Assembly: GCA_038380435.1 (NCBI GenBank)
Contig: JAWZYU010000030.1
Coordinates: 64,615,817 to 64,679,816, forward strand
Reading direction: 5' to 3'
DNA: 64,000 nt
DNA from: Ryuthela nishihirai
Taxonomy: Eukaryota > Arthropoda > Arachnida > Araneae > Heptathelidae
Below the pieces are notes generated by a model. The model searched no databases. It was not told the origin of the DNA and worked only from the letters and a program-made list of their open reading frames with translations. Position 1 is the stretch's first letter; every line of letters starts with the position of its first letter. A program made the position numbers and the translations under genes. Shown here in pieces: positions 1-10,925 of the stretch.

Positions 1-1400
1 TCAAAAAATAACACCAGAACTTGTCCAAAAATGAGGTGTCAGAATGTGATGGGCAAAGTTCTTTAATAAGGAGTGTGGTCACCCCTTACAGCAATACCAG
101 CATGACAGTGATGTTCCATGATGTTTATGATGTGAATCAACTCAGTAGGGAGTAACGACCATTGTTCCTTTAAAGCAGTAATAAGCTCCCCCTTTGTTTC
201 AGATGGTGGGTTGAGGGCAGCAACACATCTCCCTAGAACATTCCACACATGCTCAATTGGATTTAGGTCAGGAGATCAAGCTGGCAACTCCATGTGAATA
301 ATGGTATCCTCTTGAAGGTATTGTTCCACTAGTCAAATTCCTTGTGGATGAGCGTTATCATCCTGTAAGATGAATGTTTCACCTATTGCACCAGTGTATG
401 TAATATAATCCTTACACTGGTGCAATAGAGAGAGCAAAAAAAAAATAGAACACTGAGATCAAAGCCTGTAGCGAGCTAAGTGAGTTGGTGTAAAGCGCAC
501 ACCGATGATGATGCTTAGCTGCCACATGGTCCATGGCGAGGCTGATAGCATGCAACTCTGCAATGAAGATGGAACACTGCTGTGGAATCCAGTCTACAAT
601 GGTTACATCAAAACAGACCATAGCTGATCCCACTGATGTGCTAGACTTAAGCCATCTGTGAAGACAAGCAAGAAGGCCAGGTACTCCGCAAGGTCCAGGA
701 TGTCATCTCTATAACTTTGAGCACTGAGGTTCCCACTTGTCAACACATAGAGGTCTGTGCATCCACCTAAGGAAATGCCAAACCCACACATACATGTGTT
801 TGGGGTGGTCTCCGCCGTAACTGTCTTTTTGATGGATGTTATTGGGATGATAGAGGGTACCTCATTCTCTCCATATCAAACAATGTCCAAAATCACTCTG
901 CAAGCAATATCTGGACTCTGAAGAGTGCAGACCTCCATTGCTCTTCTGTCCAGTTAACATGCATGCATGCCCAATTCAACAGCTCTCTCCTATGACATGG
1001 GGGGGTATAGAAATTACTGGCCTTCTATCATACAGACCTCCCTCATGAAGCCTTCTACATACAGTAGAAGCTGATACAACCCTCCCAGTGGCTGCTGCAA
1101 GAGAGGATCTTAGCTGAGAGGGAGTAAATGTCCTGCTCCTTCAGGCTGTTAATCTCAGATATCAGTTTTGTACAGTGGTCATAACTCTAGCCCTTCCTCA
1201 GCTAAATCTCCGAGACATGAAATCTGTGCTAAGAAATTGATTCCACAATCTATGGACCACAGAAAGACTCACCTTCATCCATCATGCCACATTTGACTGA
1301 CTTTCGCCTGCTTCAAGCCAGCTAATAGTTCTCCACCACAGTTCATTTGGCAAAGATGTCTCAAGGTCATTCCTACAAAATGGCTATTTCGAATTTCTTT
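1..1400 (-). mobile_element. Tc1-like transposon, decayed, cut by the window edge
   Basis: Minus-strand reading gives, in several frames, a Tc1 transposase in order. About 1290-1060 holds helix-turn-helix and linker pieces resembling RYLRLTA, QLRSSLAAATG and RRLHEGGLYDRRPV. About 960-930 has HVNWTEEQWRSALF, 790-690 has GISLGGCTDLYVL and AQSYRDDILD, and 390-240 has FILQDDNAHP then SPDLNPIEHVWNVLGR. Two of the catalytic aspartate regions and the NPIEH block are therefore visible, but frameshifts and stops break the frame. A LINE RNase H fragment sits between the two catalytic blocks. The left end lies outside the window and no terminal repeat was identified at the right end. Confidence 0.85.
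425..695 (-). mobile_element. non-LTR retrotransposon RNase H fragment inside the Tc1 copy
   Basis: The minus strand encodes an RNase H-like stretch: FTDG near 670, then VGSAMVCFDVTIVDWIPQQC, IFIAELHAISLAMDH and LYTNSLSSLQAL down to about 435. This order (TDG, ELxAI, TNSLSxLQAL) is that of the RNase H domain in I- or Jockey-type LINE ORF2. The flanking sequence on both sides is Tc1 transposase, so this looks like an insertion or template-switch product. No LINE tail or other LINE domain was seen. Confidence 0.7.
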
Positions 1401-2650
1401 ACTAATATTTACAACACAAAATAATGATCCACTCCAAAACACCTGTTTTTATGCTGCTATCCGAATATGTAAATTGCCACAACCTAGATTAATTTGCATA
1501 CGATACGCTCACTCGGTATTACTGGTTACATGAACAAGTTTGGTGAGCATCGCACAATTTTTTGGTAAATTATCACATTATTTCTAATTTTTCCATAATT
1601 TATGGAAACCAATGTAACTCTTCTTTAACTTCATGATTTCCACAACTGAAATCTTAATTCAATTGATTTTTAATTTCCATTTTCTACCTAACACCCTGTA
1701 AATTTTTGAATTCATATTCTGCTTTGACAGCAAAAAAATTGCTTCTTTCACAAAGGATAAGTTTTTTAACTTGTGGCTTTATCCTAATGAACTTTATTTT
1801 CTTTTTTAAAGTGAATATCATCATTGAATTTTCAAATCAGATTTCCTTTAACATTATCTCAAGCAGTTTTTTTACTCATGTCAACCATAAATAATGCAAT
1901 AATGTTTCTCATTTTTCTGCATATCTCATCAAAAATACAACACTTTATCTGCCATTCATGCCAACATAATTTTTTTATCTGCGGTTTTATTAGCTGTCTG
2001 CATTAAGGTTAATATTTTATCTGCAAGAGCTTTTAAATGTGGATATCGGCACAGGGCACTACTATGACCATGTGTGCTCTGTGAACTATGACCACTCAGC
2101 ACAACATTGAAAAACAGTATGCCACAAAAGTAATTTAAATTTTATGTTGATACTAAAATTCTTAAAATATTATCATGCTTCACAAACACTTTTAATGTTT
2201 CACTTTAAAATATCTGTATATATATGCATTGCTGTCCAAAAGTTAAATTATAACCATAAAATCAGAAATATCAAAGCAATTACCTGATGGTACATTAAAA
2301 AAAAAATCTTTTAGAAGAGTATTATTGAGGTTGATTACATTATATGATGTAGAGACATTGTATGCTTTCAGAGGCCAGTAGAATATTACATGCCTTTGTA
2401 TTACCATTGGTCATGCTTGATCTGGTGTCCCTGTTGTGTAACAATTACCTTACAGTGTACCTTCCAAAGAAGTAGGCTTCTGTGAAGCACTGCCATGATG
2501 AATCTGTCCCATTCCTCTTTACAATTCACTCTGACATTTAGCCAGAGCATATTTCAAGAAACAAAAATACATGGCAGAAGCATCCATGACTACACAGGAA
2601 TTTCTTTGAATGATACAGTGCAGATTCTGGTTTCCTCTGCCACTCATTAG
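1400..2650. other. intronic or flanking AT-rich sequence without recognisable features
   Basis: No exon of the host gene and no clear transposon was seen. About 1597-1617 (tttatggaaaccaatgta) resembles the terminal sequence of the foldback element at 28227-28786 and may be a solitary end of that family. Confidence 0.4.
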
Positions 2651-2654
2651 AGAA

Positions 2655-2985
2655 GTGTGCACATCATCCTCCTCCTCCTCCTCAAACAGCCATGGGTTAC
2701 AGAGGTCCAACCAGACCTGCAATTTAGTTTCTCCAGGCATATCTGTCCTGAACTACATCTGCTGCATCTGGCCACTGCACACCAATTCTAACAAGGTCTT
2801 GTTTGACATTGTCTACCCAGTGCATTCTAGATCTTCCCCTCTTTCTGAAGCCTTTGGGCACACTGTTTTTAACCCTATTCGCTAATCTGTAACTATCCAT
2901 AAGGGCATCATGGCCAACCAACAGTCTCTCTCTCTGCACAATATGCTGCTTAAATGAAGTTGAGGACTCTTTTGCCTAACCTCTT
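2655..2985 (-). mobile_element. RTE-like LINE, 3'-end fragment
   Basis: The minus strand encodes the C-terminal end of the LINE family seen intact at 31618-31941: ERLLVGHDALMDSYRLANRV, then SVPKGFRKRGRSRMHWVDNV and VRIGVQWPDAADVVQDRYAW. It ends in the family's GAGGATGATG-type tail (here GAGGAGGAGG/ATGATG near 2665). This is a 5'-truncated copy of about 330 bp. Confidence 0.85.
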
Positions 2986-3284
2986 CATGTTTCAAGTTTC
3001 TAACCTCTTCAACCTTATTCTGTATGTAAGTTACCTGTGATAATTTATATACAGATATAGGTTTTGTTATATATCAAAAAGAGCATTTAATTCTAAACAA
3101 TAAAATACCAAAAGAAAAAAAAATGAATATAATAAATAATAATTGAAATAGTTGCAGTTATTCCTCAAATGTAAAATGGGAGACTTTCTTTGGGTGCAGT
3201 AAAAGTTATTAGTATATTTGTAGTACTGAGTAGGTACTAAAATAAGCTAACTGCATTTTACTGAACATGCACACTACACCAGGG

Positions 3285-3664
3285 GTTCAGTTGTTTTACC
3301 TCTAAGTAGCACTTTTTTGCACATAATGAGCTAAATGTCATAGTCACAAGGACCCCGAGGGCTCAGAGAAGGTTGGAAGGGACTCACTAAACAGCTATTA
3401 GGATGGTAGCCTCCCATCAATGCCATCCAGCACATTCTTTAATGTGCACAGGGTATGGCTCTCCTGCACACGGGGCCATGGCTTAATGTCCCATCCGACA
3501 AACAGCAGCTTTTCCAAGCCCATTGGTGCCCCCTACTGACCAAGGGCAGGATGGGGAAATTTTTTGGAGATAAATCTCAATACTGGCTCAGCTGGGACTC
3601 GAACTTGGGAACTGCAGATTACAAGTCTGGCACACTACCGACTAAGCCACTCCTGCCCCTCTAG
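3285..3664 (-). mobile_element. SINE1 copy (tRNA-derived), antisense
   Basis: Antisense copy of the roughly 370-bp SINE1. The tRNA-like head is at the right end (3595-3655, box B antisense gggactcgaacttggg) and the ttgttttacctct tail complement is at the left. It is flanked by the 7-bp repeat accaggg at 3278-3284 and 3665-3671, a likely target-site duplication. The open frame across it is a by-product of the SINE sequence. Confidence 0.85.
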
Positions 3665-3671
3665 ACCAGGG

Positions 3672-4749
3672 ATCTAAAACATGAGGCCTTTGAAGTCCTT
3701 TTGTGCAGCCCACAAGAAATACATTCTACCATAATCATGGTAGCCAACAGTGGCTTACTAGCTTGGCTCAATTGAGATGATGGAGAATTTGATCATGTTC
3801 AGCTATGATGACACTACTACAAATGAACTTTGGGTTTCTGTTTTGAAATTAAAAATATGTTATTCTTAAATTTTAGTTCTAAAAGCCTAAACTTTTAAAT
3901 ACTAAAACAACAATACAAGTAATTATGTCTTGCTTATTATTTCTTATAGTTAAATGCAGCCCACCATATATAGAGAAGTAACTGATTTAATCCCTCTATG
4001 ATTTGAGTTTCAGACCTCTGTTCAGACCCAAAGACAAGTTAGAGTATATTAACAATGGCAATCTTAAAGAAAGAAAATTATCAGAGCTATATTTCAAGCC
4101 TAATCCTTTTAAGCTCATTTTCAAGCATAAATGGAGAGAGTGTATGAGGCATCGTATGTATCAATTAATCACCAGAAGGAGGTGCATAATGTGCTATCTG
4201 GAGAGACCAGGTGGATGGTTTTGGCAAACTGATTATAAATTATCTCTGTAACTCTGTAAATTATTAAACATATCATTTTGCACTGTATATATAACTTCTT
4301 TTTCTATTATTTGCATCCTAAAATAAACAATTTTAAAGCATTACAAAAGCTAAAAGTATTTTATATGTTCAACCACCACTTTATGCAGCTGACATAGGGC
4401 ATAATACAATGAAAAATAGTTAAATAGCAGATATTTGAGGAACAGTTTATTTAAAAATTCTGACAGAGGACTGTAATGTTTCACATTCTGTAAAATTTAG
4501 AGCAGTAACAACGAAATGCAAAAACATACCTGTACAGCTGCAGGAATAGCAAAGAAATGTACATGTATTATGGGAGTCATGAACGAGGTAAACTGATTAT
4601 CTGACAATAGAAAATGCATACCAATTGTTGCAAATCATAGTGATAAACATTGGACTGAAAACAATAAATTTTTGATAATACAATATACCTAACAATGTGC
4701 CAAAAGAATTATTACTATAAAATGTTTTTAACAGAAACCAACAACATAC
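3672..4749. other. intron sequence downstream of the last visible RME-8 exon
   Basis: I looked here for the next RME-8 exon, which in the human protein continues with a CPMHDDYD-like sequence, and did not find it. It probably lies left of position 1. Nothing else was recognised. The 82-codon frame at 4003-4251 shows no family motif. Confidence 0.4.
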
Positions 4750-4849
4750 CTGCATAAGTGCACAGAGCATATCCACACTAGCATGGGTTACACCATCATT
4801 ATTTCTTTTTAGAGCTTTGACAACTTTTATGCCTAATTTTTCTCTGAAC
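4750..4849 (-). CDS. DNAJC13: RME-8/DNAJC13 coding exon (FREKLG...CALMQ)
   Basis: Twelfth and most C-terminal visible exon of the endosomal co-chaperone RME-8 (DNAJC13). It is 100 nt: one base (G) completes the Arg codon split with the previous exon, then 33 codons. The residues run [19 protein letters not shown], then [14 protein letters not shown], very close to human residues of about 451-482 as I recall them. The acceptor AG is at 4850-4851 and the donor GT at 4748-4749, read on the minus strand. The region belongs to the N-terminal part of the protein, upstream of the IWN repeats and J domain, which are not in this window. The downstream exon was not seen. Confidence 0.95.
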
Positions 4850-5965
4850 CTAAATAGCAGTAAAATTATAAATATACTATTTCCATACACATAAAAAAAA
4901 CACTTTTTCTGTGATTCTATAGATAATATTTTGAGCATTATTAACATCCATGTCAAAAAAATTTAAATAGCAATCAATATACAGTAAAATTTTCACTGAC
5001 ACCCCAAGAAATGGGAAAAAAATTATTATCCCAAACAGAAAAGTATGTTTGTAAGAGTTGTATCAGAGGTGATAGATATTTTTGTGGTACCTGGTGAAAA
5101 CTTGCTATTGCAGATCCTCCTTGTCATGTGTGATAAAGTATCAAGTGCTAGAAATGAAATTGGCAAAAAATGCAAAAAAATTTATTTCAATATGAAACAC
5201 AAATATTTTTGGAAATGTTGAAATATAATTTCAGTAATTATATCTAAGCTCTCTCAAATAATACTATCACTTCAAATACTTCCTTAATTTCTTGAGTTCG
5301 AGTTTCTAATGTTAATATCACTGTTGCAGCTACAGAAAAGTTCACTGGAAAGATGTTGCTTTCACTGAAGAACAAATCATTTTGAAACATGGAATAGAAG
5401 CTAAAAAAATGTATTTAATGGGTGTCTCCACCCCTTTTTTTTTACTCTTTTCAAAATTGTTCTAGTATTTGATGATATATAAATATACAACACTATTACA
5501 CTGTAAAGTCCTTCTTTCAACAGTTGTGGCTGTCCATTGAAAGTTTTACCATTCAATTTTCACCAGAGTCATCAAAACACAAAACAATAAAGACAAACTA
5601 ATAATCATAAAATTACTGCATATTGTGTGATACTTATTGTTTAGACAATCTGCTTGTTCTGTCCATGCTTCCAGCAGTTATTGCTGGCATTCACTTGTAT
5701 CTGGTCACTTGCTGATTTCCTGTCACCAAGGAAGTTTTTTTACACTTCTTTCTTTCTCTATGCATACTAATTCTTCTTTCTCTATGCATACTAATTCCAT
5801 GCACCACTGCGTCTGAATGCAATTATGTGGTGGAAAACCACTTCTTTAAAGTTTTAGAAGAAAAATCCTATTGCAATCATTTACTATTAATAATTTTAAC
5901 ACTTATCTATATTAATTGGAATATTTATTTTTGTTTTCTGTGCTATTGATCTTAAGGTATAAGTT
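4850..5965. other. intron; short tandem duplication at 5748-5797
   Basis: AT-rich intron. The only structure noticed is a direct tandem repeat of about 24 bp (ttctttctctatgcatacta twice) at about 5748-5797. Confidence 0.5.
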
Positions 5966-6330
5966 AGTGGGCCATAATACAAAAATGGTATAGTATACTT
6001 TTTGATTTCAGGTGTTTGCTGGTTTGTTGGGCTAGTTTGGGTTGTGAGTATTTCGTACATTTATTTTTTATTTTATTTATATACTCTTTTCTATATCTCA
6101 CCTGCTTCCCTATAGTATATACATTGGAGTTTCTTTTCCAGGGATTCCTTTGTGGAGCACAGTACCACTATGCTCTTGTAGAATAGGTATTAAAAACTGA
6201 ATTTTTGCAATTATTTGGGAGGGTTGAATTTATAAGCATTATATTTGAGATATATGTGGGATTTTTGAATACCATAATCTTACATTTTGTGCTATTTCTC
6301 CTTATTAAATATATAAATACAGTAAGGTTC
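5966..6330 (-). mobile_element. Penelope-like element fragment, inverted relative to 6480-7905
   Basis: The plus strand here is the reverse complement of 7315-7603 plus 7796-7905. For example, cctgcttccctatagtatat at about 6101-6122 matches the complement of 7550-7573, and gggttgtgagt near 6040 matches the complement of 7825-7840. The match continues into the Penelope coding tail. So a minus-strand 3' piece of the same element lies head to head with the plus-strand copy. Confidence 0.75.
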
Positions 6331-6705
6331 TCTAAACTTCAGATTGTTAGAGTCATTAGCAATATACTTCAGAAAGTATATTACTAATAAGTCTTGTAGA
6401 GTTACATGGCGATGTTTCCAGACAAACTTAAAGAAAATTCTATAGAAAAGGTTAAATCGGTGATGAAAAAAGTAATCTGAAATATATTAACTTACCTAAA
6501 AGACAGTTAACCCCTGAAAATGAGAGTGGGCTTGAGTGGGGAACCAAATTTGCATTCCCCACCGAACTGCTCCCTCTTGACAGACTGGCCCCACACATAG
6601 AACAGGTAATACAAGCAATCCAAAATATTCAAAAAGAAGCTACATGCTTAAAGTTATACAGATCAATTAAAAATAAGGAATTCCTCATATATATCCAGAC
6701 ATGCA

Positions 6706-6751
6706 CCCCCCCCCCCCCACCACCACCACCACCACACACACACACACACTT
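6706..6751 (+). repeat. simple repeat: C run, CAC and AC repeats
   Basis: Contiguous run of C, then (CAC)n, then (AC)n within the Penelope-like copy. Confidence 0.95.
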
Positions 6752-7603
6752 GTTAAGGCTAAATTACATAAACCAGGTCCATGTTTTTTTTTACTGCTGT
6801 TGGATAGCTATTGAAGGGTGTAGTTTGCTGATATTTCATTGACACTTGCTTGTGAAAGGAAGGCTCCCACATATAAGCTGGAACATGCCATTTTTGATGA
6901 CTTTACCCCAAAATAATAATTAAATCCTGCCATGAAGCAATGGGAATAATTTTAAATACCCCTTTACAGGTGACAGCAACATCACATTCATTTGATGTTG
7001 TGTCGCTGTATCCTAGCACCCCTGTGCTGGATGCATTGATGTTATTGAATCAAATCTAAATGGTTGGGGGTCACCAGGCTCATGGCCCAAGAGTACTTCA
7101 GTATGCACAAGGTCCTGGACTTTGCCATCCTCCACTATGTTGAAATGACAGCACTGAATCATGCAAAATTAAAACTTTTACTCTATCTGAGGTTCATGGA
7201 TGACATGCTGCTGTTCTGGAATCATGGCCATGAAGCCTACCAGTTATTAATAGCCTTTAACAGAGTTATGACAAAAATTATCTTTACATGTGAATCTGAA
7301 GGTGAGTGAACCTTACCCTATTTAGATATTTTAATAAAGAGGAATGGTATAAAATGTGATACTACTATATACAGAAAGCCCACAAATATCCCAAATATAA
7401 TACCTATAAATTCAACACTCACAAATAATTGCAAAAAAAAGTTTTTAACACCAATTTTACAAGAGCACACGGGTGAAATTGGTGTTAAAAACTGGTGTTA
7501 AAAACAAAGTGCTCCACAAAGGAAGCCCTAGGAAAAAAAACTCCAATATATATACTATAGGGAAGCAGGCAGGTTAAAGAAAAAAGTACGTAAATAAATA
7601 AAA

Positions 7604-7795
7604 ATACCCCCTCAAGTTGCTGCTTGCCACAGAGTTCTGACAGGAGCCTGTCAGTTTATATGCCATAGTAGAAGGTTTGTGAGGATGGCGGGACCTCAGC
7701 AGAAAATCATCAAGAACATCCATGCCTTACCCGGGACTCGAACCCAAGTTCCTTAGATCAGTAGCCAAATGCGCTAACCACTTGGCCATGGGACA
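7604..7795 (-). mobile_element. SINE2 copy (tRNA-derived), antisense
   Basis: About 190 bp, antisense. The AAAT-rich tail complement is on the left and the tRNA-like head on the right (box B antisense gggactcgaacccaag; box A antisense aaccacttggccatggg). It interrupts the right arm of the Penelope inverted repeat, so it inserted after that arrangement formed. Other copies are at 9058-9252, 22288-22505 and 63444-63580. Confidence 0.85.
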
Positions 7796-8204
7796 GCTAC
7801 AAAAAATATATATAAATGTCAAAAGACTCACAACCCAGACCAACCCAAAAAACATCCAACATTAAATAGTATATTATACCATTTCCTTATTATGGAATTG
7901 GAACCAAAATTCTTACAGCCTCACCAACGAAGTACTGATTAAATTATTTGGAAAACATCCTCATAAACCTTCAACAGCAATCACTATGTAATACTGACTT
8001 TACCCCCCTTTCTCCAACATGGAATTTCCTGCTACACCAGGTAGCAAGGAAAAATGTTGCTTTTTAAAACTCAATTTTAACTTTTAATGGGTCAAAGTTT
8101 TGATGTTGATAAATGTTCTCAGAAGGCTATAAATTGTATGACTGTGCTTCATTTGACATCTTTAATGATAGTTGCGACCACAGAATTCAAAATTATATCT
8201 ACTT

Positions 8205-8270
8205 GCAAATGAAATATCAGCAAACTACACCCTTCAATAGCTATCCAACAGTAGTAAAAAAAACATGGAC
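8205..8270. repeat. inverted-repeat arm matching 6778-6840
   Basis: The complement of 8205-8270 reads as the sequence at 6778-6840 (tccatg, T run, then ggatagctattgaagggtgt and agtttgctgatatttcatt). This second inverted repeat is coaxial with the Penelope inverted arrangement. The rest of 7906-9057 shows nothing recognisable. Confidence 0.8.
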
Positions 8271-9057
8271 TGGCTTCTGAATGAGTAAATGCAGGAACTG
8301 CATACCAGCAATATGGCACCTGCAACTGAACACAAGTTCACTCTCCATGTTAACATCAGAGATAAAAACAATGTGCCAGGTACTCCTGAGTGTACCAGCC
8401 ATTACAAGTAACCCTTAACAGAGAAACTGTATGGTGAGAACATTGTAGTTGATAAGTTAGCATTTAATATTAACTAGTAGACCTAGAATCAATGAAAAGG
8501 GCAAAAATGCACAGAAAAAACTCAACCATTTTGCAAAGTGTGTATTTGAGAATATATGCACGCCACTTTAGTGAAGTGAAAGTATAATCTGAGAAGATGC
8601 TTAATTATTTAATATGATTAATTTTGCAATATTTAATTAAATTTATTTCTTAGTTGTTTCATGGTATGATATATGTACAATTGCTGCATTTGTTATTAAG
8701 CTTTTTAATGAAGGCTCTATCTAAATATTTTTGTCTTGAAACATTGGTTTTATTATATCTATATTGTCTTATGTCTATTTAAAACAATACAATGATCAAT
8801 ACTTCCTGATCATAGTATAAAACAAACAAACAAATAAAAATTCTTTGGTATGGTTGCATTATCTTGTTGGAAGAGTACCTGATATTTGTTTGCGAGTCCT
8901 GGATAGCAGTGAAACATTACAGTGCACGAGTTCCAGTTGTGCTGAGTAGAGGTTGGCATCATTGGGTGCCACAGCACAGGGGAAGGGGGTTACACATAGG
9001 TGTAGAAGGCACATATTGTTTATTAGCTATATATTTAAAAATATATATTTATAAATA

Positions 9058-9252
9058 AATAAATACCCCCTCAAGCTGTTGCTTGCCACAGAGGTCTGAC
9101 GGGATCCTGTTAGTTTATATGCCATATTAGGTCTGTGATAATGGTGGGACCTCTGCAGAAAAATGACACGAACATTCATGCCTTATCTGGGACTCAAACC
9201 CTGGTCCCTTTGATCAGTAGTCAAGTGTGCTAACCACTCGGCCATGGGACAA
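9058..9252 (-). mobile_element. SINE2 copy (tRNA-derived), antisense
   Basis: Same family and orientation as 7604-7795. The tail complement (aataaataaatacccc) is on the left and the tRNA-like head with gggactcaaaccctgg (box B antisense) and taaccactcggccatggg (box A antisense) is on the right. Confidence 0.85.
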
Positions 9253-9465
9253 TGGTTAGGACCAAAAAATTATCACTCAGCACAAGATAAGGAGAATCTC
9301 TGGATAACTAACTATTAAAAGCATACTGGAACTTTCCATCGAGGCATTCCAATATATTCTTTAGCATGAAAAGTATTTGGTTCTCTTATATCCAAGACCA
9401 CACTTAACACCTCATTATGCAGTTTAGGTATAAGGTACCAATAGAGTTATTTAGATATTAATTAC

Positions 9466-9623
9466 CTTGGATGTTGAGTAAAAGTTGCAAATCCTATTTT
9501 GGATGCCACTAATCTTCGAATAGCTTGGAATTGTGCTTCAAGCAGCTCAGATGCTATACACTCCTGATCTCCTTCTTTATCAAGCAATGCAATAAGAGCT
9601 CCTTGAATATGTTTCTCCTTATT
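9466..9623 (-). CDS. DNAJC13: RME-8/DNAJC13 coding exon (NKEKHIQ...FTQHP)
   Basis: Exon of 158 nt: 52 codons plus two bases (AG) of an Arg codon finished by the next exon. Residues include [38 protein letters not shown] and ATFTQHP, matching human residues of about 399-449. The acceptor AG is at 9624-9625 behind a T-rich tract and the donor GT at 9464-9465. Compared with the human protein, five residues (GLFSE) expected between the previous exon (ending STQD) and this one (starting NKEK) are absent. Either an unseen 15-nt microexon lies in the 3.1-kb intron or the lineage has lost them. Confidence 0.96.
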
Positions 9624-10589
9624 CTGAAAAAATAAAAAAAAGGTAACTAATCCAGTTCTGACCAAATATATACAAATCTGGATTAATAAAATGAATATGA
9701 CATACATTAATATATGTATATAATTGAAGCTTTACATGGTGACACTTACCATGTCATATATTCTCATTTGACACACACCTCCTTGTGATCTACAGCATGA
9801 AATTTTGGGTGTTTTGTGTGTGGGGGGGGGGGGGAACATATTTTGATGTAGTCCATGATACTCCACATTTCAGAAGTTTTCATTTGAGATATAACTAGCC
9901 AAGAAATTGTTTATGTATTCTCCCTTGGGTAGAAAGAAAGGTTGGGGATCAAATCCTTACACTGCTACGATTACAATATCAATAATCCAAATACTAAATT
10001 TGGTGTCCTAGATCTCCAAAAATAGGATTTCTCTCATTTTTGGGGGAGGAAGAAAGTTCCTATTAATAGAAGAGTATAAAGTAGAAAATGGTGCTTCATC
10101 ATACCCTTTTAGAGACAAAACCCTGATGTCAAAAAAACATAGATAAAAAGTTCTCCTTTATCTCAGGAACCATCTTGCAAAACTTGGTTACAATATCTTA
10201 TAGCACAGTAAACAGAGAGATAAACAATTTTGCAAAATGTATATAAATATATTACTTATGTTGAGTTCAAAAATCTATATAAATCATTTTCTTACATTCA
10301 TTTATTGTTATTGAGTTAAAGAAAAATCTCTTATTCTCTTGGGATAATTCAGCAAGATTCCATATTATTAAAGCACTATTAATTCCAGTTAATTAGTCTA
10401 AAAACATAGAAATAACTTTAGTGTTTAAAGCAAATTTAAACTTTAGTGTTATAAATCAGCTTTCTAATCAAGCTTGGGGAGAATGTTGATATTCAAGGCT
10501 TATTAGTATGTCTACATAAAATGTTGTCATTTTGATTCTGTAACTCATGAAATGCATAGTATACAAAGATGTGACTATAAAATAATGAG
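9624..10589. other. intron without recognised features
   Basis: AT-rich intron. A run of G at about 9822-9834 is the only low-complexity feature noticed. No 15-nt microexon could be identified. Confidence 0.4.
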
Positions 10590-10765
10590 GCTGATTTGAA
10601 AAACAAACATATCTGTATTTTAATTCAAATCAGTTTTGTCCACTACAAAATAGTCTCCTATACACTTCTTCCAACAACGCTGCAATTGCTCTTGGGAAGC
10701 TATACAAGTCTTCCAACAATGCTGCCATTGATAAAAACATTTTGGAACTAATTTTTAGAATTGCC
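10590..10765 (-). mobile_element. possible mariner-type transposase C-terminal remnant
   Basis: The minus strand reads WWQHCWKTCIASQ..., then LQRCWKKCIGDYFVVDKTDL. This resembles the RWxKCIxxxGDYFExDK ending common in mariner-related proteins. An internal partial repeat (cttccaacaaYgctgc twice) is present. Short and decayed, so tentative. Confidence 0.4.
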
Positions 10766-10792
10766 TTTATAGCCTATGCTACATTTTTTGGG

Positions 10793-10925
10793 CCATTTTA
10801 CCTCTGAATAGTACTTTGTTGCACACAATGAGCTAAACTGCCAGGCCACCTGAAGTGCTCAGAGAAGGTTGGAGGAAAGGAACCTAGCACTACACAGCTT
10901 TTAGGAGACAGATGGAAGTCTCATG
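10793..10925 (-). mobile_element. SINE1 fragment, tail half
   Basis: Contains ttttacctctgaatagtact, gagctaaactgccaggccac and ctcagagaaggttggagg, which match the tail half of SINE1. The tRNA-like head is missing. The rest of the intron to 12698 shows nothing recognised. The minus-strand 93-codon frame at 12355-12636 has no family signature. Confidence 0.75.

Larger units (their letters stand above)
6480..7905 (+). mobile_element. Penelope-like retroelement, reverse transcriptase part, decayed
   Basis: Broken plus-strand coding sequence of a Penelope-type reverse transcriptase. 6493-6700 reads LTPENESGLEWGTKFAFP and then HIEQVIQAIQNIQKEA (N-terminal region). 6960-7030 reads SFDVVSLYPSTPVLDAL (motif A). 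7064-7309 reads LRFMDDMLLFWNHG (the xxDD motif C) followed by IIFTCES. 7312-7430 reads LPYLDILIKRNGIKCDTTIY and RKPTNIPNI. A C/CAC microsatellite and other sequence interrupt 6706-6950, and a SINE2 copy interrupts the 3' flank at 7604-7795. Stops and gaps make it inactive. A separate GIY-YIG end of this class lies at 15863-16450. Confidence 0.85.

Noticed and set aside
3455..3664. 69-codon open frame (and similar ones at 29335, 32206, 32772, 35719, 36632, 56297)
   Set aside because: These lie in SINE1 copies. The same peptide-like sequence recurs because the SINE repeats, not because it is coding.
4003..4251. 82-codon plus-strand frame
   Set aside because: No motif, no repeat relationship, antisense to the host gene intron; not supportable as a gene.
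10793..10815. Candidate 15-nt RME-8 microexon (cag, YYSE-like codons, gtaaaa)
   Set aside because: The bases are part of a SINE1 tail and occur in every SINE1 copy; the encoded residues do not match GLFSE.
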